From an uncultured Acidimicrobiales bacterium (GTDB taxonomy: Bacteria; Actinomycetota; Acidimicrobiia; Acidimicrobiales; SHLQ01), in assembly GCA_938084885.1 (NCBI GenBank), contig CALKGG010000109.1, positions 1 through 64,000 on the forward strand: DNA of 64,000 nucleotides. Reading direction: 5' to 3'. A model generated the notes under the pieces. It had not been told where the DNA came from and searched no databases. It saw only the letters and a list, made by a program, of their open reading frames with translations. Positions 16,156-24,997 of the stretch are shown here, piece by piece; the stretch's first letter is position 1; each line of letters begins with the position of its first letter. The position numbers were made by a program, and so were the translations under genes.

Positions 16156-18216
16156 TTAGGCCTCGGTGACACAATTGACGAGCAGATCAGCAGTGCTGGT
16201 GGGCGCAGTACAGGTGTTGGCACCTGCGCCGCCGCGGGATCGATCCACGCCGAGGCCGCCGTCGAGATGGTCGTCATCGGCGCCGCCGAACAACGCGTCG
16301 CCTCCCCGTTCGCCGTGGAGCGTGTCTCGGCCGATCTCTCCATACATAACGTCGTCTCCGTCGCCCCCGAAGAGCACATCGGGACCGTTTCCGCCCCGAA
16401 GGAGATCGTGGCCGTCTTGACCAAAGACCGTGTCGGCACCCTTGCCGCCCCGTAGCTCGTCGTTGCCAGCGCCACCGTCGATCAGGTCGTCACCAGCGCC
16501 ACCAATGCCGTTGTCGTTCCCGCTTCCGCCAAAGATCTGGTCATCCTTCTTGCCACCATGGAACCGGTTGTCCCCTTGTGTATCGACGAGCCTGTCGGTG
16601 CCGTTCCCGCCACTCAACACGTCAGCACCTTCGCCGCCGTCGATGTTGTCGGGTCCCGAATTGCCAACGAGACGATCGTTTCCGCTGCCACCAAGAATCG
16701 AGTCGGCGCCAGCTTCACCGAAGATGATGTCGTTGCCGTTCCCGCCATCGATACTGTCGTTGCCCCCACCGCCGCAGATGATGTCGTTGCCGTCGCCGCC
16801 ATCGATGATGTCGCCAGCAGGTGTTCCGAGGATCACGTCGGGCCCATTCGTGGGCTGCTCGCCAGCCTCGATGTTCACCGTCACCACCGCACCATGACAC
16901 GTCGCTGGTTCGTTTGTGTTGATATCGGGGACTGTGGGCCCGGTCGGCACAGATGGCTGGGTCGTTGGTGTTGTTGGCGCAACCGTCGTGGTGGTCGTTG
17001 AAGTCGTTGAAGTCGTTGATGTCGTCGTGGTAGTGGTGGGCGGAGGCTCAGGTGCGGTGGAAATCACTCGCGCCGAGAAATCCGCCACGTACAGTGCCGG
17101 CTCGGCAACGCCATCGACCGGATCGACCCAGTCAGTCGTACCCGCAGCGAGCAACTCATCCACGAGCTCAGCAACCCCAGCTCGCGATGTTCGCTGTTCG
17201 ACGCTTTGTCGCAACGCAAGAGCGCCTGCCACATGAGGGGCGGCCATCGATGTTCCACTCAAGAACACGTAACCGCCGTTTGCTGCTCCGCCAGGAACGC
17301 ACACACCCGGTGCTGAAATGTCTGCACCAAAGTTCGAGAACGAAGCCAGGACATCATCGGGAAGACCGCACTGCAACGGGCCGTTGCCGCCGCCTACACC
17401 GTCAGAGTCGGCAAAGGCCGACACAGAGATGACGTCGGCGTAACGAGCCGGTACCTGGGTCTGCACATGCACTGACTCGTTGCCAGCTGCCGCGACGAGC
17501 GGAAGCCCAATGTCGCCCAGTAAGCGCGTGTACGCCTCGAGCACGTACGAATCACACGAGCATCCAAGCGACATATTCGCTACCGACACCTCGCCAGGAC
17601 GTTCCAACAGGTAGTCGAGGGCGGCGGCCAAGTTGCGGGTAGACCCAATGCCGTTCTCGTCGATCACCTGAATCGACCAGATCCGGGCTCCGGGAGCGGC
17701 ACCGACAGTTCCGATCCCGTTGTCCTTCGCCGCGGCGATCGACGCCACGTTCGTCCCATGGTCGGTGGGCGTGACCGGGCCAGCGACACAAACGCCGGTG
17801 ATGCAGTCGACCGTATGTGTGACGTTGAGGTCGGGATGGCTCGCCAGGACCCCGCCATCGATGATTGCAATCGTGGCATCGACTGCGAAATCGTCCACGC
17901 CATTGATGTGCAGACCAGCAGTCTGATCGAGGCCAATACGCGTATGGCTCGTTCGAATGTCGGCAGCCTCGATGCGCTTGTTTGGTTCGACCACCATGAC
18001 CGAAGGATCGGTCCACATGGCCAATGCGTCCTGTTGGCTTAACGTGAGCAACTCGACTGCCGGCTCGAATCCACCATCGTCATAGGCAGTATTGGCCATC
18101 ACGAGCCACTCGTGGGTTTCTGCAGCAGAAGCGGTGCCCACGCTCAAGAAGAACGCGCCGAGCACGCCAGCACATGCGATCGCCAGGCCTGCTCGCGTCG
18201 AAGTTTGTGAGTCCAT
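16156..18216 (-). CDS. secreted subtilisin-like serine protease with RTX repeats
   Basis: A 686-aa exported protein starting at ATG 18216. It has a signal peptide (residues 1-31), a short I9-like propeptide ending near VMVVEPNKRI, and an S8 peptidase domain (about 100-345) with the full triad: D120 (IAIIDGG), H153 (DHGTNVAS) and S322 (SGTSMAAPHVAG), plus oxyanion N246. A Pro/Thr-rich linker (389-430) precedes about ten calcium-binding GGxGxD nonapeptide blocks (458-665). RTX repeats normally go with type I secretion in Gram-negatives; here they follow a Sec signal, as known in some actinobacteria. A secreted, calcium-folded scavenging protease is the likely role. Confidence 0.88.
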   Translation of the reverse strand: MDSQTSTRAGLAIACAGVLGAFFLSVGTASAAETHEWLVMANTAYDDGGFEPAVELLTLSQQDALAMWTDPSVMVVEPNKRIEAADIRTSHTRIGLDQTAGLHINGVDDFAVDATIAIIDGGVLASHPDLNVTHTVDCITGVCVAGPVTPTDHGTNVASIAAAKDNGIGTVGAAPGARIWSIQVIDENGIGSTRNLAAALDYLLERPGEVSVANMSLGCSCDSYVLEAYTRLLGDIGLPLVAAAGNESVHVQTQVPARYADVISVSAFADSDGVGGGNGPLQCGLPDDVLASFSNFGADISAPGVCVPGGAANGGYVFLSGTSMAAPHVAGALALRQSVEQRTSRAGVAELVDELLAAGTTDWVDPVDGVAEPALYVADFSARVISTAPEPPPTTTTTTSTTSTTSTTTTTVAPTTPTTQPSVPTGPTVPDINTNEPATCHGAVVTVNIEAGEQPTNGPDVILGTPAGDIIDGGDGNDIICGGGGNDSIDGGNGNDIIFGEAGADSILGGSGNDRLVGNSGPDNIDGGEGADVLSGGNGTDRLVDTQGDNRFHGGKKDDQIFGGSGNDNGIGGAGDDLIDGGAGNDELRGGKGADTVFGQDGHDLLRGGNGPDVLFGGDGDDVMYGEIGRDTLHGERGGDALFGGADDDHLDGGLGVDRSRGGAGANTCTAPTSTADLLVNCVTEA

Positions 18217-18295
18217 AGTCCGTAAGAACGCAGTCCTGATTCCGAAGAGAGCGGTCTCGTTGGTGATCGGACATTCTGACCCCGACCTTGAGCTA

Positions 18296-19177
18296 CTAGT
18301 CGGCGAGGATCTCCTGCGCGTCGGTATAGGTGCCGCTCGCAGGGCGAAGAAACACTTCGTTCGGGGCAGCCTCGATAGGACGTTCTGGATACGGGTCTTC
18401 GCCGACCACGGGAACGATGACCCGATAGTCCTTGACGCCAATATCAAGCCCGTCGCGGGTGAGCCATGGCAGGTTCGACCACGCCGAACAGTAGTGATTC
18501 ACCAGCGCCCGTCGAGATCGAGTGGTGGACGCATTTCGCTTCGAACGATGCAGGAGGTAACCGTTGAAAAAGATCACATCGCCAGCCCTGACCGGCACCA
18601 ACACCTCCCCCTCGGCGTTTGGAAAGCCGTAGGCCTCTTCGCCGGGATCGAACTCGTCTGGTCGGCCATGGTCACCGAGCGGATACAGTTTCCCTGGACG
18701 ATGCGACTCGGGAAGCACCCGCAGGCAACCGTTCTCTTCATCAGCATCGTCGAGGGCAATCCACACGCCGACCAGGGACCGATCACGGGTCGGTATGTAG
18801 CGTTCATCTTGATGCCAGGCCTGACCAGGAAGTCCGGGCGGCTTCGAAAACAGCATGGACTGCATGCATTTGACACGGCCATCCCAGTACGGAATATGGG
18901 CTCCGGTTACCTCGGCCAGCACGTCTGCAATTCCCCGGTGGCGAACCATCTCGTCGATGACCGGGCTCACCCAGTGAGGAAAGTGGACAGCCAAAATCTT
19001 CGACAGACGCTCGGCGTCACTCGCACTGGCGGGCACGTCGGGGGGATTGACGAGCGGGTACTCGCCGCGGGCGAAGCGGGTCAGCTCAGAGATGATCGAT
19101 TCACGCTCGGCAACCGAAACCAACTGTTCAACAACGATGTAACCATTGCGGATGAATTCGTCGCCAGAAGTGCCCAT
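18296..19177 (-). CDS. phytanoyl-CoA dioxygenase (PhyH) family protein
   Basis: A 293-aa non-heme iron, 2-oxoglutarate-dependent dioxygenase. The iron facial triad is visible as H-x-D in WHQDERYIP (mid-protein) and the distal His in GYLLHRSKRN, followed by the Arg that binds 2-oxoglutarate (STTRSRRALV). The N-terminal FIRNGYIVVEQLV is typical of PhyH. The substrate is unknown; the family hydroxylates lipids, ectoine, secondary metabolites and more. It is on the same strand as, and just downstream of, the ccdA-like gene (15 bp). Confidence 0.85.
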   Translation of the reverse strand: MGTSGDEFIRNGYIVVEQLVSVAERESIISELTRFARGEYPLVNPPDVPASASDAERLSKILAVHFPHWVSPVIDEMVRHRGIADVLAEVTGAHIPYWDGRVKCMQSMLFSKPPGLPGQAWHQDERYIPTRDRSLVGVWIALDDADEENGCLRVLPESHRPGKLYPLGDHGRPDEFDPGEEAYGFPNAEGEVLVPVRAGDVIFFNGYLLHRSKRNASTTRSRRALVNHYCSAWSNLPWLTRDGLDIGVKDYRVIVPVVGEDPYPERPIEAAPNEVFLRPASGTYTDAQEILAD

Positions 19178-19192
19178 AGGGCAACGGTAACG

Positions 19193-20164
19193 CTAGGCAG
19201 CGTTCGCCGTCGCGTTTTTCGTACCGGTCTCATCAGAGGACCGCTCGTCGGGGGCATCGACCTTGCGGCGCCGGGCAATGAAGCCGCCAGCGATGATCAC
19301 GGCGTTAATTGCAATGAATGGCCACGCCAAGAACTGGGTACGGGGAATCTCGCGACCAAAGACGGAGACGTTTTCTCCAAACCAGCCAGACGCGCCTGCT
19401 TGAAGGTCGCCGACCCCACGGTTGAGGCTGTCGAGGAACGGCCAGACCCCGTCGCCGAGCGGCCATTCGTTGAGCACCTGGAGTTCCCAGATGCCATAGC
19501 CAATCGAGTACGGCCCCACAATGATGAGCAAGATGGCCGAGATGAAGTTGATCTTTGGGAGTACCTGCTGGAACTTTCCGACCAAGCCGCGCTTTCCGAG
19601 GGCCAGAAAGAGCGTGATCATGGTGGCGAGCAGGCCCATGCCGAGTCCGTAGCTAAACAGTGCGCCAAAACTCGACGCGAAGGAGGCGCCACCGGGCCCT
19701 GCGTTGATATTGGCCGAGTTGATGGCGGTGATGAATAGGCCGAGGGTGCAGGTAAGCGAAGCGGTCGCGTACGACATGCCAAAGAGGAACATCGAGCCGA
19801 ACGAACCGGACGAACCACCCTTTTGAAGCTTCGGGATCTTCAGGGTCAACTGGTAGCCGCGGAGCATGGCGATACCGAGAATCACGAGCCCAATCCCTAG
19901 CGTGATATTAAAATATGGCAGGTAGCTTGCGATCCCTCGCTGCAGCCCGCCAAGGACAAGACCGAAGAATCCAAAGACGAGGAGCATGCCGAGCGTCATG
20001 GCGAGACCGACACCTTGGGCCCGGTTGAGCGAGATCCATTTGTTCTGCGTGTCGTCCTCTTGGCCAAGAAAGAAACCGAGGTATGCCGGAAGCAACCCAA
20101 AGCCGCAGGGGTTGATCAGCGCCACCATGCCGATTCCGAAAGCGACAGCGTTAAAGAAGTTCAT
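19193..20164 (-). CDS. CcdA/DsbD-type thiol-disulfide transmembrane protein
   Basis: A 323-aa membrane protein with about seven to eight membrane segments. The two redox cysteines expected of CcdA are present: the first in NPCGFGLLPAYLGFF (TM1) and the second in SLTCTLGLF (TM4). Such proteins carry reducing power from cytosolic thioredoxin to extracytoplasmic thiol proteins, for example for cytochrome c assembly. It is longer than classical CcdA (about 230 aa), with an extra outside loop (residues about 235-285), one more TM and a charged tail. The start is ATG 20164 with GAGGA nearby. No thioredoxin-like partner gene is adjacent. Confidence 0.8.
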   Translation of the reverse strand: MNFFNAVAFGIGMVALINPCGFGLLPAYLGFFLGQEDDTQNKWISLNRAQGVGLAMTLGMLLVFGFFGLVLGGLQRGIASYLPYFNITLGIGLVILGIAMLRGYQLTLKIPKLQKGGSSGSFGSMFLFGMSYATASLTCTLGLFITAINSANINAGPGGASFASSFGALFSYGLGMGLLATMITLFLALGKRGLVGKFQQVLPKINFISAILLIIVGPYSIGYGIWELQVLNEWPLGDGVWPFLDSLNRGVGDLQAGASGWFGENVSVFGREIPRTQFLAWPFIAINAVIIAGGFIARRRKVDAPDERSSDETGTKNATANAA

Positions 20165-20321
20165 CTGAGTATCCTCGTTGGGGCCGCGGGAAGTTGTGCT
20201 CTTGGTGAGCCTACGATGCAAGGTACCGGTGCCTATCGGTCTGACGCGTGACCTTTCCATTCGGTCACAAGAATTTTAGATTCTCGCCGGCGGGTCAACA
20301 GTTCACGACCCGGTCAAACCG

Positions 20322-20462
20322 TTAGAAGACGACGAGTAGGCCGATCAGGATCAGCGTAAACATTGCCGCGATGGCGAAAATGACGCAGCCAAGACCCACA
20401 CGCTGCTCACTCGCTGTGGGTTGGCGGAACGGGCTGTTCTCGTCATCGACCGTATTCTTCAC
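20322..20462 (-). CDS. 46-aa single-TM membrane protein
   Basis: A short gene on the minus strand from GTG 20462 to TAA 20324-20322. The first 22 residues are polar (with NSPFRQPTASEQR) and the rest form one membrane helix (GCVIFAIAAMFTLILIGLLV), ending in VF. The ribosome-site candidate GGTGAAGAG lies about 3-11 nt before the start, and an in-frame stop lies just upstream, so the size is fixed. The clean hydrophilic/hydrophobic division supports a real small protein. Function unknown. Confidence 0.45.
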   Translation of the reverse strand: MKNTVDDENSPFRQPTASEQRVGLGCVIFAIAAMFTLILIGLLVVF

Positions 20463-20586
20463 TGCTCTTCACCCTACTGCTGCCCCACGTCCACCTGGGC
20501 CTGGCGGGCAGCGGTGTTGCGGACCAGTTTTGGCGCCGACGCAATCAGCGCTCACGATGTGGCCAGATTCGTCCGATACCAGCGAG

Positions 20587-21111
20587 ATGCGTTGGATCTT
20601 GTCACTCTTCATGGTTCTTGGTCTCGCCGGATGCGGTGCGCTGTCCCAAGACAACGTCTTGCCGACAAACGGCCCGATTCCAAACCCCGCAATCGACGCC
20701 GGCGTCACTCAAGCGCAGGGAGCGCTGAGCTCAACCGGTGAGGGCAACGGAAATCTCGACCAGCAACCTCTCCGCATTGCGGTCGATGATGACCTGATCG
20801 AAGTCAGCAACGTGAGCCAGCTGGCCGACGTCGTCGACGACGCTCGTGGCAGCCTCGAACTCGAGCATTGTGTTGTGCTCCTCGCAGCCCCGCCGACCTC
20901 CGGTATGGGTCAGTGCAGTTATAACCCCGACGGCCAACCGGTGATCATCGACACCTTCGTCATCGACGAGTGCGGTGATGGTCGAGAGCTGTTGACGCTC
21001 AATCGCCCGAGCGGCGAGGGCGCCTTTGTGGGCGTTGTTGGAGGTCGTTGGTTCGAGTTTGATGCGCAGGCATATTCGGTGGCAGCGGTCGAACAGGTCT
21101 GTGCTAGCTGA
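20587..21111 (+). CDS. putative lipoprotein, unknown function
   Basis: A 174-aa exported protein. With the start at ATG 20587 the first residues form a compact lipoprotein signal (MRWILSLFMVLGLAGCG) with the lipobox LAGC; longer in-frame starts (e.g. 20557) are possible. The mature part has four or five cysteines and alternating strands (e.g. PVIIDTFVIDECGDG, GAFVGVVGGRWFEF), suggesting a disulfide-bonded beta domain. No family is recognised. Its end overlaps the end of the convergent TVP38-like gene by 8 bp. Confidence 0.6.
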   Translation: MRWILSLFMVLGLAGCGALSQDNVLPTNGPIPNPAIDAGVTQAQGALSSTGEGNGNLDQQPLRIAVDDDLIEVSNVSQLADVVDDARGSLELEHCVVLLAAPPTSGMGQCSYNPDGQPVIIDTFVIDECGDGRELLTLNRPSGEGAFVGVVGGRWFEFDAQAYSVAAVEQVCAS

Positions 21112-21853
21112 CAAAGGAGGCGGCTCCGACGAGCTGTTTCGCGGACGCATCGTCAGCGGTCTCGTCCTCGGCTGTGGCCTCGACGGCCAGCTCCGTGCTG
21201 GGCCTCTTCACAACACGCGACACGATAAGGCTCACCACAAAGATTGCAGCTGAAGCAATCAGCACGTTGGCGTCGATACCCGCTGGTCCATCTTCGAGCG
21301 ACGTAATCGATGCGCCCGCGAGCACGAACGACACCGTCCCTGGGAGCGACCCGAGGGCGGTTGCGAGAAGAAACGCGAACGGACGAATACGCAGGAAACC
21401 AGCAGCGTAATTGACCAGGTCGTAGGGCAAGAAGGCAAAGCGCATCAAGAGCACCGTCGCGAAACTTTCCTCCCGCATCCGTGCTGACCATTTCGCCAAT
21501 AGACCAGCAGCATCGGGGTCGTCCTTTGGCGCAACGCCGAGTGAACGAGCAATCCAATACGCGACCATGGCCGACGCGTTTGCGCCGATCACAGTGGCGA
21601 TAACTCCAACGACGGGTCCAAAGAGCAACCCGCCAGCGAGCGTTAGCAATGTTGCAGGGAACAGCACCAGGGGGCGGATGGTGTAGACGAGCACGAAGGC
21701 CAAGATCGCCCACCAAGCACCCCGTGCAACATCGATAAAGCTCTGGAGCGAGCCCACCGTCCCAAGTCCGGTAGAACGTTGATAGAGAACCCAACCAATA
21801 ACTGCGCTGGCCCACCCGATCGCGATGATGATTCGCTTCATAGTCGTGCTCAT
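21104..21853 (-). CDS. TVP38/TMEM64 (DedA-like) membrane protein
   Basis: A 249-aa membrane protein of the VTT/SNARE-associated Golgi family. Diagnostic elements are FPATLLTLAGGLLFGPVVG (residues about 65-85), GANASAMVAYWIARSLG, the loop LMRFAFLPYDLVNYAAGF and ALGSLPGTVSFV. DedA/TMEM64 proteins are thought to scramble or carry lipids across the membrane. ATG 21853 is preferred over GTG 21868 because GGA lies at a good distance before it. An acidic C-terminal tail of about 35 residues follows the last helix. Confidence 0.85.
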   Translation of the reverse strand: MSTTMKRIIIAIGWASAVIGWVLYQRSTGLGTVGSLQSFIDVARGAWWAILAFVLVYTIRPLVLFPATLLTLAGGLLFGPVVGVIATVIGANASAMVAYWIARSLGVAPKDDPDAAGLLAKWSARMREESFATVLLMRFAFLPYDLVNYAAGFLRIRPFAFLLATALGSLPGTVSFVLAGASITSLEDGPAGIDANVLIASAAIFVVSLIVSRVVKRPSTELAVEATAEDETADDASAKQLVGAASFVS

Positions 21854-21975
21854 ATCTTTATCCAACACGGCACGCGTCTGCGGTAATGCGCCCGTCTGCG
21901 TTTGTGCATCACCTGTTCATAGGTCGTGTTACCGAGGTCACCAAAGCGCCCACTTGACGTTCATAGACTCAAGGC

Positions 21976-22848
21976 ATGCGCTCGCCTCCAACTGCAACCG
22001 TCATCGTTGCTCGAACCGTGCAGGGTGATCGACAGCGTCAGGCTCGAGCCTGGCTTGAGGACATTGTCGCACTTGCCTCCAACGCCGAAGGTTTCGTGCG
22101 TAGCGACGTGCAACCGCCCGGCCCACAGCATCCCAACGAATGGGTCGTGGTCTATGAGTTCACCAACCATGAGCGCCTGGCCGAGTGGTTGACGTCGTCG
22201 AACCGAACGCTGATGTTGCAACGAGAATCCGACCTGTTCCTCGGTTCCCCACGCGAGCAGGTCGTTGCCACTCGCAATCTTGCCGAATCGGTTACCGCAG
22301 TCGCGTCCTTTCGGCTTCGTACCCTCGATGACACAGCTGCTGGAGGTCTTCTCGATGCCACCTCGATCGATGAGGTGTTTGCACTCGAATACGAGAACCT
22401 CGTCGATGTCGTGTCGACGTTCGCAGGTTTCATCCGCTGTGAACTCTTCGCTGCAGAACCTGGCGTGCAGGACGAAACAATCATCGTGTTCTCGTTCGAG
22501 GATCGAACACGCCTCGACCTGTGGCTTGGCTCCCCCGAACGCCAGCGGGCCCTCGATCGCCTCCAGCCGCTCCTGGCGTCGGAACGGACAGTTAATGTCA
22601 TCGGCGGTTTCGCGGGCTGGTTTGGTGGTTCTGCCGACGCGCCGGTTCGAACCTGGAAACAGGGTGCGCTCATCATGTTGGCGCTCTACCCCACGGCACT
22701 CATCATTGGGTTCTTGCGAGACCTGATTCTTCCGGATCTGCCGACGGTGGTGGCGACCTTCATTGGGAATGCGGGTGGCGTCATTGTCCTGACGTGGTGG
22801 CTTATGCCCGTGTTGACACGACGGTTCGCGGATTGGCTTCGCCAATAG
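21976..22848 (+). CDS. tandem ABM-domain protein with C-terminal membrane segments
   Basis: A 290-aa protein with two ABM-like ferredoxin folds. The first spans about residues 8-95 (ATVIVARTV...EWVVVYEFTNHERLAEWLTS) and the second about 105-200 (VASFRLRT...IIVFSFEDRTRLDLWLGS). Two membrane helices follow at about 225-285 (ALIMLALYPTALIIGFL and VVATFIGNAGGVIVLTWWLM). Proteins with this layout are known as membrane-bound ABM proteins of unknown function; a role in quinone or heme turnover at the membrane is only a guess. It is divergent from the TVP38-like gene. Confidence 0.75.
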   Translation: MRSPPTATVIVARTVQGDRQRQARAWLEDIVALASNAEGFVRSDVQPPGPQHPNEWVVVYEFTNHERLAEWLTSSNRTLMLQRESDLFLGSPREQVVATRNLAESVTAVASFRLRTLDDTAAGGLLDATSIDEVFALEYENLVDVVSTFAGFIRCELFAAEPGVQDETIIVFSFEDRTRLDLWLGSPERQRALDRLQPLLASERTVNVIGGFAGWFGGSADAPVRTWKQGALIMLALYPTALIIGFLRDLILPDLPTVVATFIGNAGGVIVLTWWLMPVLTRRFADWLRQ

Positions 22849-22928
22849 ACGACAACCAGCGATTACCCGGGTGCAGAATCCGCCAATTCTGGTACTTACT
22901 CGACCGCTCCATATGCCGATAGGTCCAC

Positions 22929-23627
22929 ATGGCAGTGTCACGACACACCACCGATTCGGCGCGAAGACGGTTTCTGACGACGGGAACTGCAGTCGCCGCG
23001 ACTGCATGGATGGCTCCTTCGGTCCTAACGATTGATCGAGTCGCAGCAGCGGTCGGTACGTGCGGTGTTGCGCCAGTGCAAGTCGATTGGACGTCGGTGG
23101 CGGGAACATTCCCCACCCAAGTCACCGCCAATGACGGCACCATCGTGTCGATTGCAACGGTCGACCCATTCGGCGTTGCCGACCCCTCGTTCCTTGGCCT
23201 CGCGTTTGGAGGCACCACGGGCGCCCTTGACAACCCACTCATCATGGCCATGGACAACGCCACCAACGGCGACTACACCGAGATCGTCTTTCGATTCTCC
23301 CGTCCAGTCGCTCCATGCTTTTCGTTACTCGACGTCGACGAAGGAAACTTCCCAACCGGATGGCGTGATGGAGTGATCTTCACCGGAACCAACGGGGCAA
23401 CGACGGTCAACCTTGGCCCAGGCGACATCGTGACCGCTCCTGGCAACGCCATTGTCGGGCCGAACGAAGTTGTCGGCATTGCCAGCGTGCCAAACAACTC
23501 AACAGACGGCCAGGTTGATGTCACCTATCCAAGCCCGATCACCCAGCTCCGAATCCGCCATGTCGACGACTCGACATTCACCGGCTTTCAATACATTGGA
23601 ATCCACGACTTGCACTGGTGCCCGTAA
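22929..23627 (+). CDS. Tat-exported protein, unknown function
   Basis: A 232-aa protein with a twin-arginine signal: SARRRFLTTGTAVAATAW near the N-terminus, then a cleavage region around RVAAAVG. The mature part is beta-rich, with short repeats of Gly/Asn/Thr, three to four cysteines, and the final motifs TQLRIRHVDDS and GIHDLHWCP. It would be folded in the cytosol and exported by the TatA/TatC system also encoded in this window. No catalytic motif is recognised. Confidence 0.65.
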   Translation: MAVSRHTTDSARRRFLTTGTAVAATAWMAPSVLTIDRVAAAVGTCGVAPVQVDWTSVAGTFPTQVTANDGTIVSIATVDPFGVADPSFLGLAFGGTTGALDNPLIMAMDNATNGDYTEIVFRFSRPVAPCFSLLDVDEGNFPTGWRDGVIFTGTNGATTVNLGPGDIVTAPGNAIVGPNEVVGIASVPNNSTDGQVDVTYPSPITQLRIRHVDDSTFTGFQYIGIHDLHWCP

Positions 23628-23652
23628 GCGCTGAGCACGAGCAACGAAACAG

Positions 23653-24174
23653 CTAGGCCCTATCGATAGCTTCTGCAACGAGGCGTTTCGCGTCGGCAGC
23701 GTCGCCCCAACGATTGATCTTTACCCATTTGCCCGGCTCAAGATCCTTGTAGTGATCAAAAAAGTGGTGGATCTGCTCGGTCGTGATCGCCGGTAGGTCG
23801 GTGTAGTTGCGAACAGACTCGTAGCGGCGAGAGACATCGTCAGATGGCACGGCAAGTACCTTCTCGTCGAGACCGCCGTCGTCCTCCATCATCAAGACAC
23901 CGATTGGCCGACAGTTAATGACCGCTCCGGGGACGATGACGCGGGTATTGCAGACGAGCACGTCGATGGGATCGCCATCTTCTGACAGCGTGTGGGGGAC
24001 GAATCCATAGTTGCCCGGATATCGCATTGGGGTATACAAGAACCGGTCGACAAATAGTGTCCCTGAGTCTTTGTCGAGCTCGTATTTGATTGGCTCTCCA
24101 CCGACCGGGACTTCGATAATCACGTTGATGTCCTCGGGCGGGTTCTGACCCAACGGAATTGCTTCGATACGCAT
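23653..24174 (-). CDS. ppa: inorganic pyrophosphatase
   Basis: A 173-aa family I soluble pyrophosphatase, full length, starting at ATG 24174. The metal-binding signature is [10 protein letters not shown] (D-x-D-P-x-D, about residues 62-71), with further active-site residues in [17 protein letters not shown] and [11 protein letters not shown] and the C-terminal KINRWGDA. It hydrolyses pyrophosphate from biosynthetic reactions. It stands alone, convergent with the Tat-exported protein gene. Confidence 0.95.
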   Translation of the reverse strand: MRIEAIPLGQNPPEDINVIIEVPVGGEPIKYELDKDSGTLFVDRFLYTPMRYPGNYGFVPHTLSEDGDPIDVLVCNTRVIVPGAVINCRPIGVLMMEDDGGLDEKVLAVPSDDVSRRYESVRNYTDLPAITTEQIHHFFDHYKDLEPGKWVKINRWGDAADAKRLVAEAIDRA

Positions 24175-24302
24175 AGTGGCCAACGCTACCCCACCAACAC
24201 GTCCCACTCTGGCCAAGGACCGAAGATCCCGACGTTGCGCTGCGCTCATCATTTGCGAGTTTGCGCCGATGGCTCGCTATGCAGCGAAAACTTGTTCAGG
24301 TC

Positions 24303-24533
24303 ATGAAGGTCCGCATGCGAGATGTACTTCCCGGCGACATTGTTAACAAGAACGCCGACGAAGCCAAAGGCTGGATCGACGTGATCCAGCTTCAAGAGCT
24401 TCCAAACAACGGCATTGTTCTCGTTGCCGAGTCTGATCGCGACAGCATCAACGGCTCGCTCAACGACATCGTTGGTGTCCAGATCATCAAAACTGTTGAG
24501 GTTCCCGACAGCGTCCAGAAGCGCGCGGCCTAA
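24303..24533 (+). CDS. small hypothetical protein with SH3-like beta fold
   Basis: A 76-aa protein beginning MKVRMRDVLPGDIVNKN; ATG 24279 is an alternative start that would add eight residues. The pattern of short strands (DVLPGDIV, WIDVIQLQELP, GIVLVAES, GVQIIKTVEVP) suggests a small beta barrel. It is divergent from ppa with about 130 bp between them. Function unknown. Confidence 0.5.
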   Translation: MKVRMRDVLPGDIVNKNADEAKGWIDVIQLQELPNNGIVLVAESDRDSINGSLNDIVGVQIIKTVEVPDSVQKRAA

Positions 24534-24556
24534 GACGCTCTGCCTACGACGCTCGG

Positions 24557-24955
24557 CTACGCGTTGCCGATGACTCGCTGAACGTCGATCTCGATGACCA
24601 CGCGGTCGTTCCGCTCTTTGGGCTGACGGTAACGCTCGGCGTACCGGCGCACAGCCTCATCGACCGCGTCGGGGCTGCTCGTGACCGTGGCCGTGCCCGA
24701 CATCGTCACCCACCGTCCTCGGTCGACCGTGCACACCGCAACTGCGGCGCTACCGAGGGACGCGACGTGCTTGGCCTTCCATGACCCAGCCCACGTAATG
24801 ACCCTCGCGAGTCCGGCGTCTTGTTCGTAGGTGACCCCAACCGGAGTCACATGCGGAGTGTGGTCAGCCTTCACAATGGTCAACGTCGCCAGGTGCCGTT
24901 CGGTCAGAAAGTCGAGCAGCGGACCCGGCAAGTCGCGTGGGTTCAGGTTGGTCAT
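24557..24955 (-). CDS. PPOX-class (F420/FMN) split-barrel oxidoreductase
   Basis: A 132-aa split-barrel flavin/deazaflavin protein. Family marks are FLTERHLATLTIVKADHTPH...PVGV at the N-terminus, RVITWAGSWKAKHVASLG (cofactor phosphate binding by the basic residues) and VCTVDRGRWVTMSGTATV. In actinobacteria these proteins usually use F420H2, and fbiC for F420 synthesis is present in this window. The substrate is unknown. GTG 24964 is an alternative start. Confidence 0.8.
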   Translation of the reverse strand: MTNLNPRDLPGPLLDFLTERHLATLTIVKADHTPHVTPVGVTYEQDAGLARVITWAGSWKAKHVASLGSAAVAVCTVDRGRWVTMSGTATVTSSPDAVDEAVRRYAERYRQPKERNDRVVIEIDVQRVIGNA

Positions 24956-24997
24956 GGGCACCACGTAAATCTACGCGGGTCAACTGCTCTTTGGCGG

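Noticed and set aside
16220-16790. Apparent tandem DNA repeats
   Set aside because: They are the coding consequence of RTX nonapeptides in the secreted protease and need no separate explanation.
18092-19738. 548-aa open frame on the plus strand
   Set aside because: It covers parts of the protease, PhyH and CcdA genes, all well supported on the minus strand; long shadow frames are common at this GC content.
21961-23109. 382-aa open frame on the minus strand
   Set aside because: It overlaps the double-ABM gene and the Tat-exported protein gene and shows no protein-like motifs.
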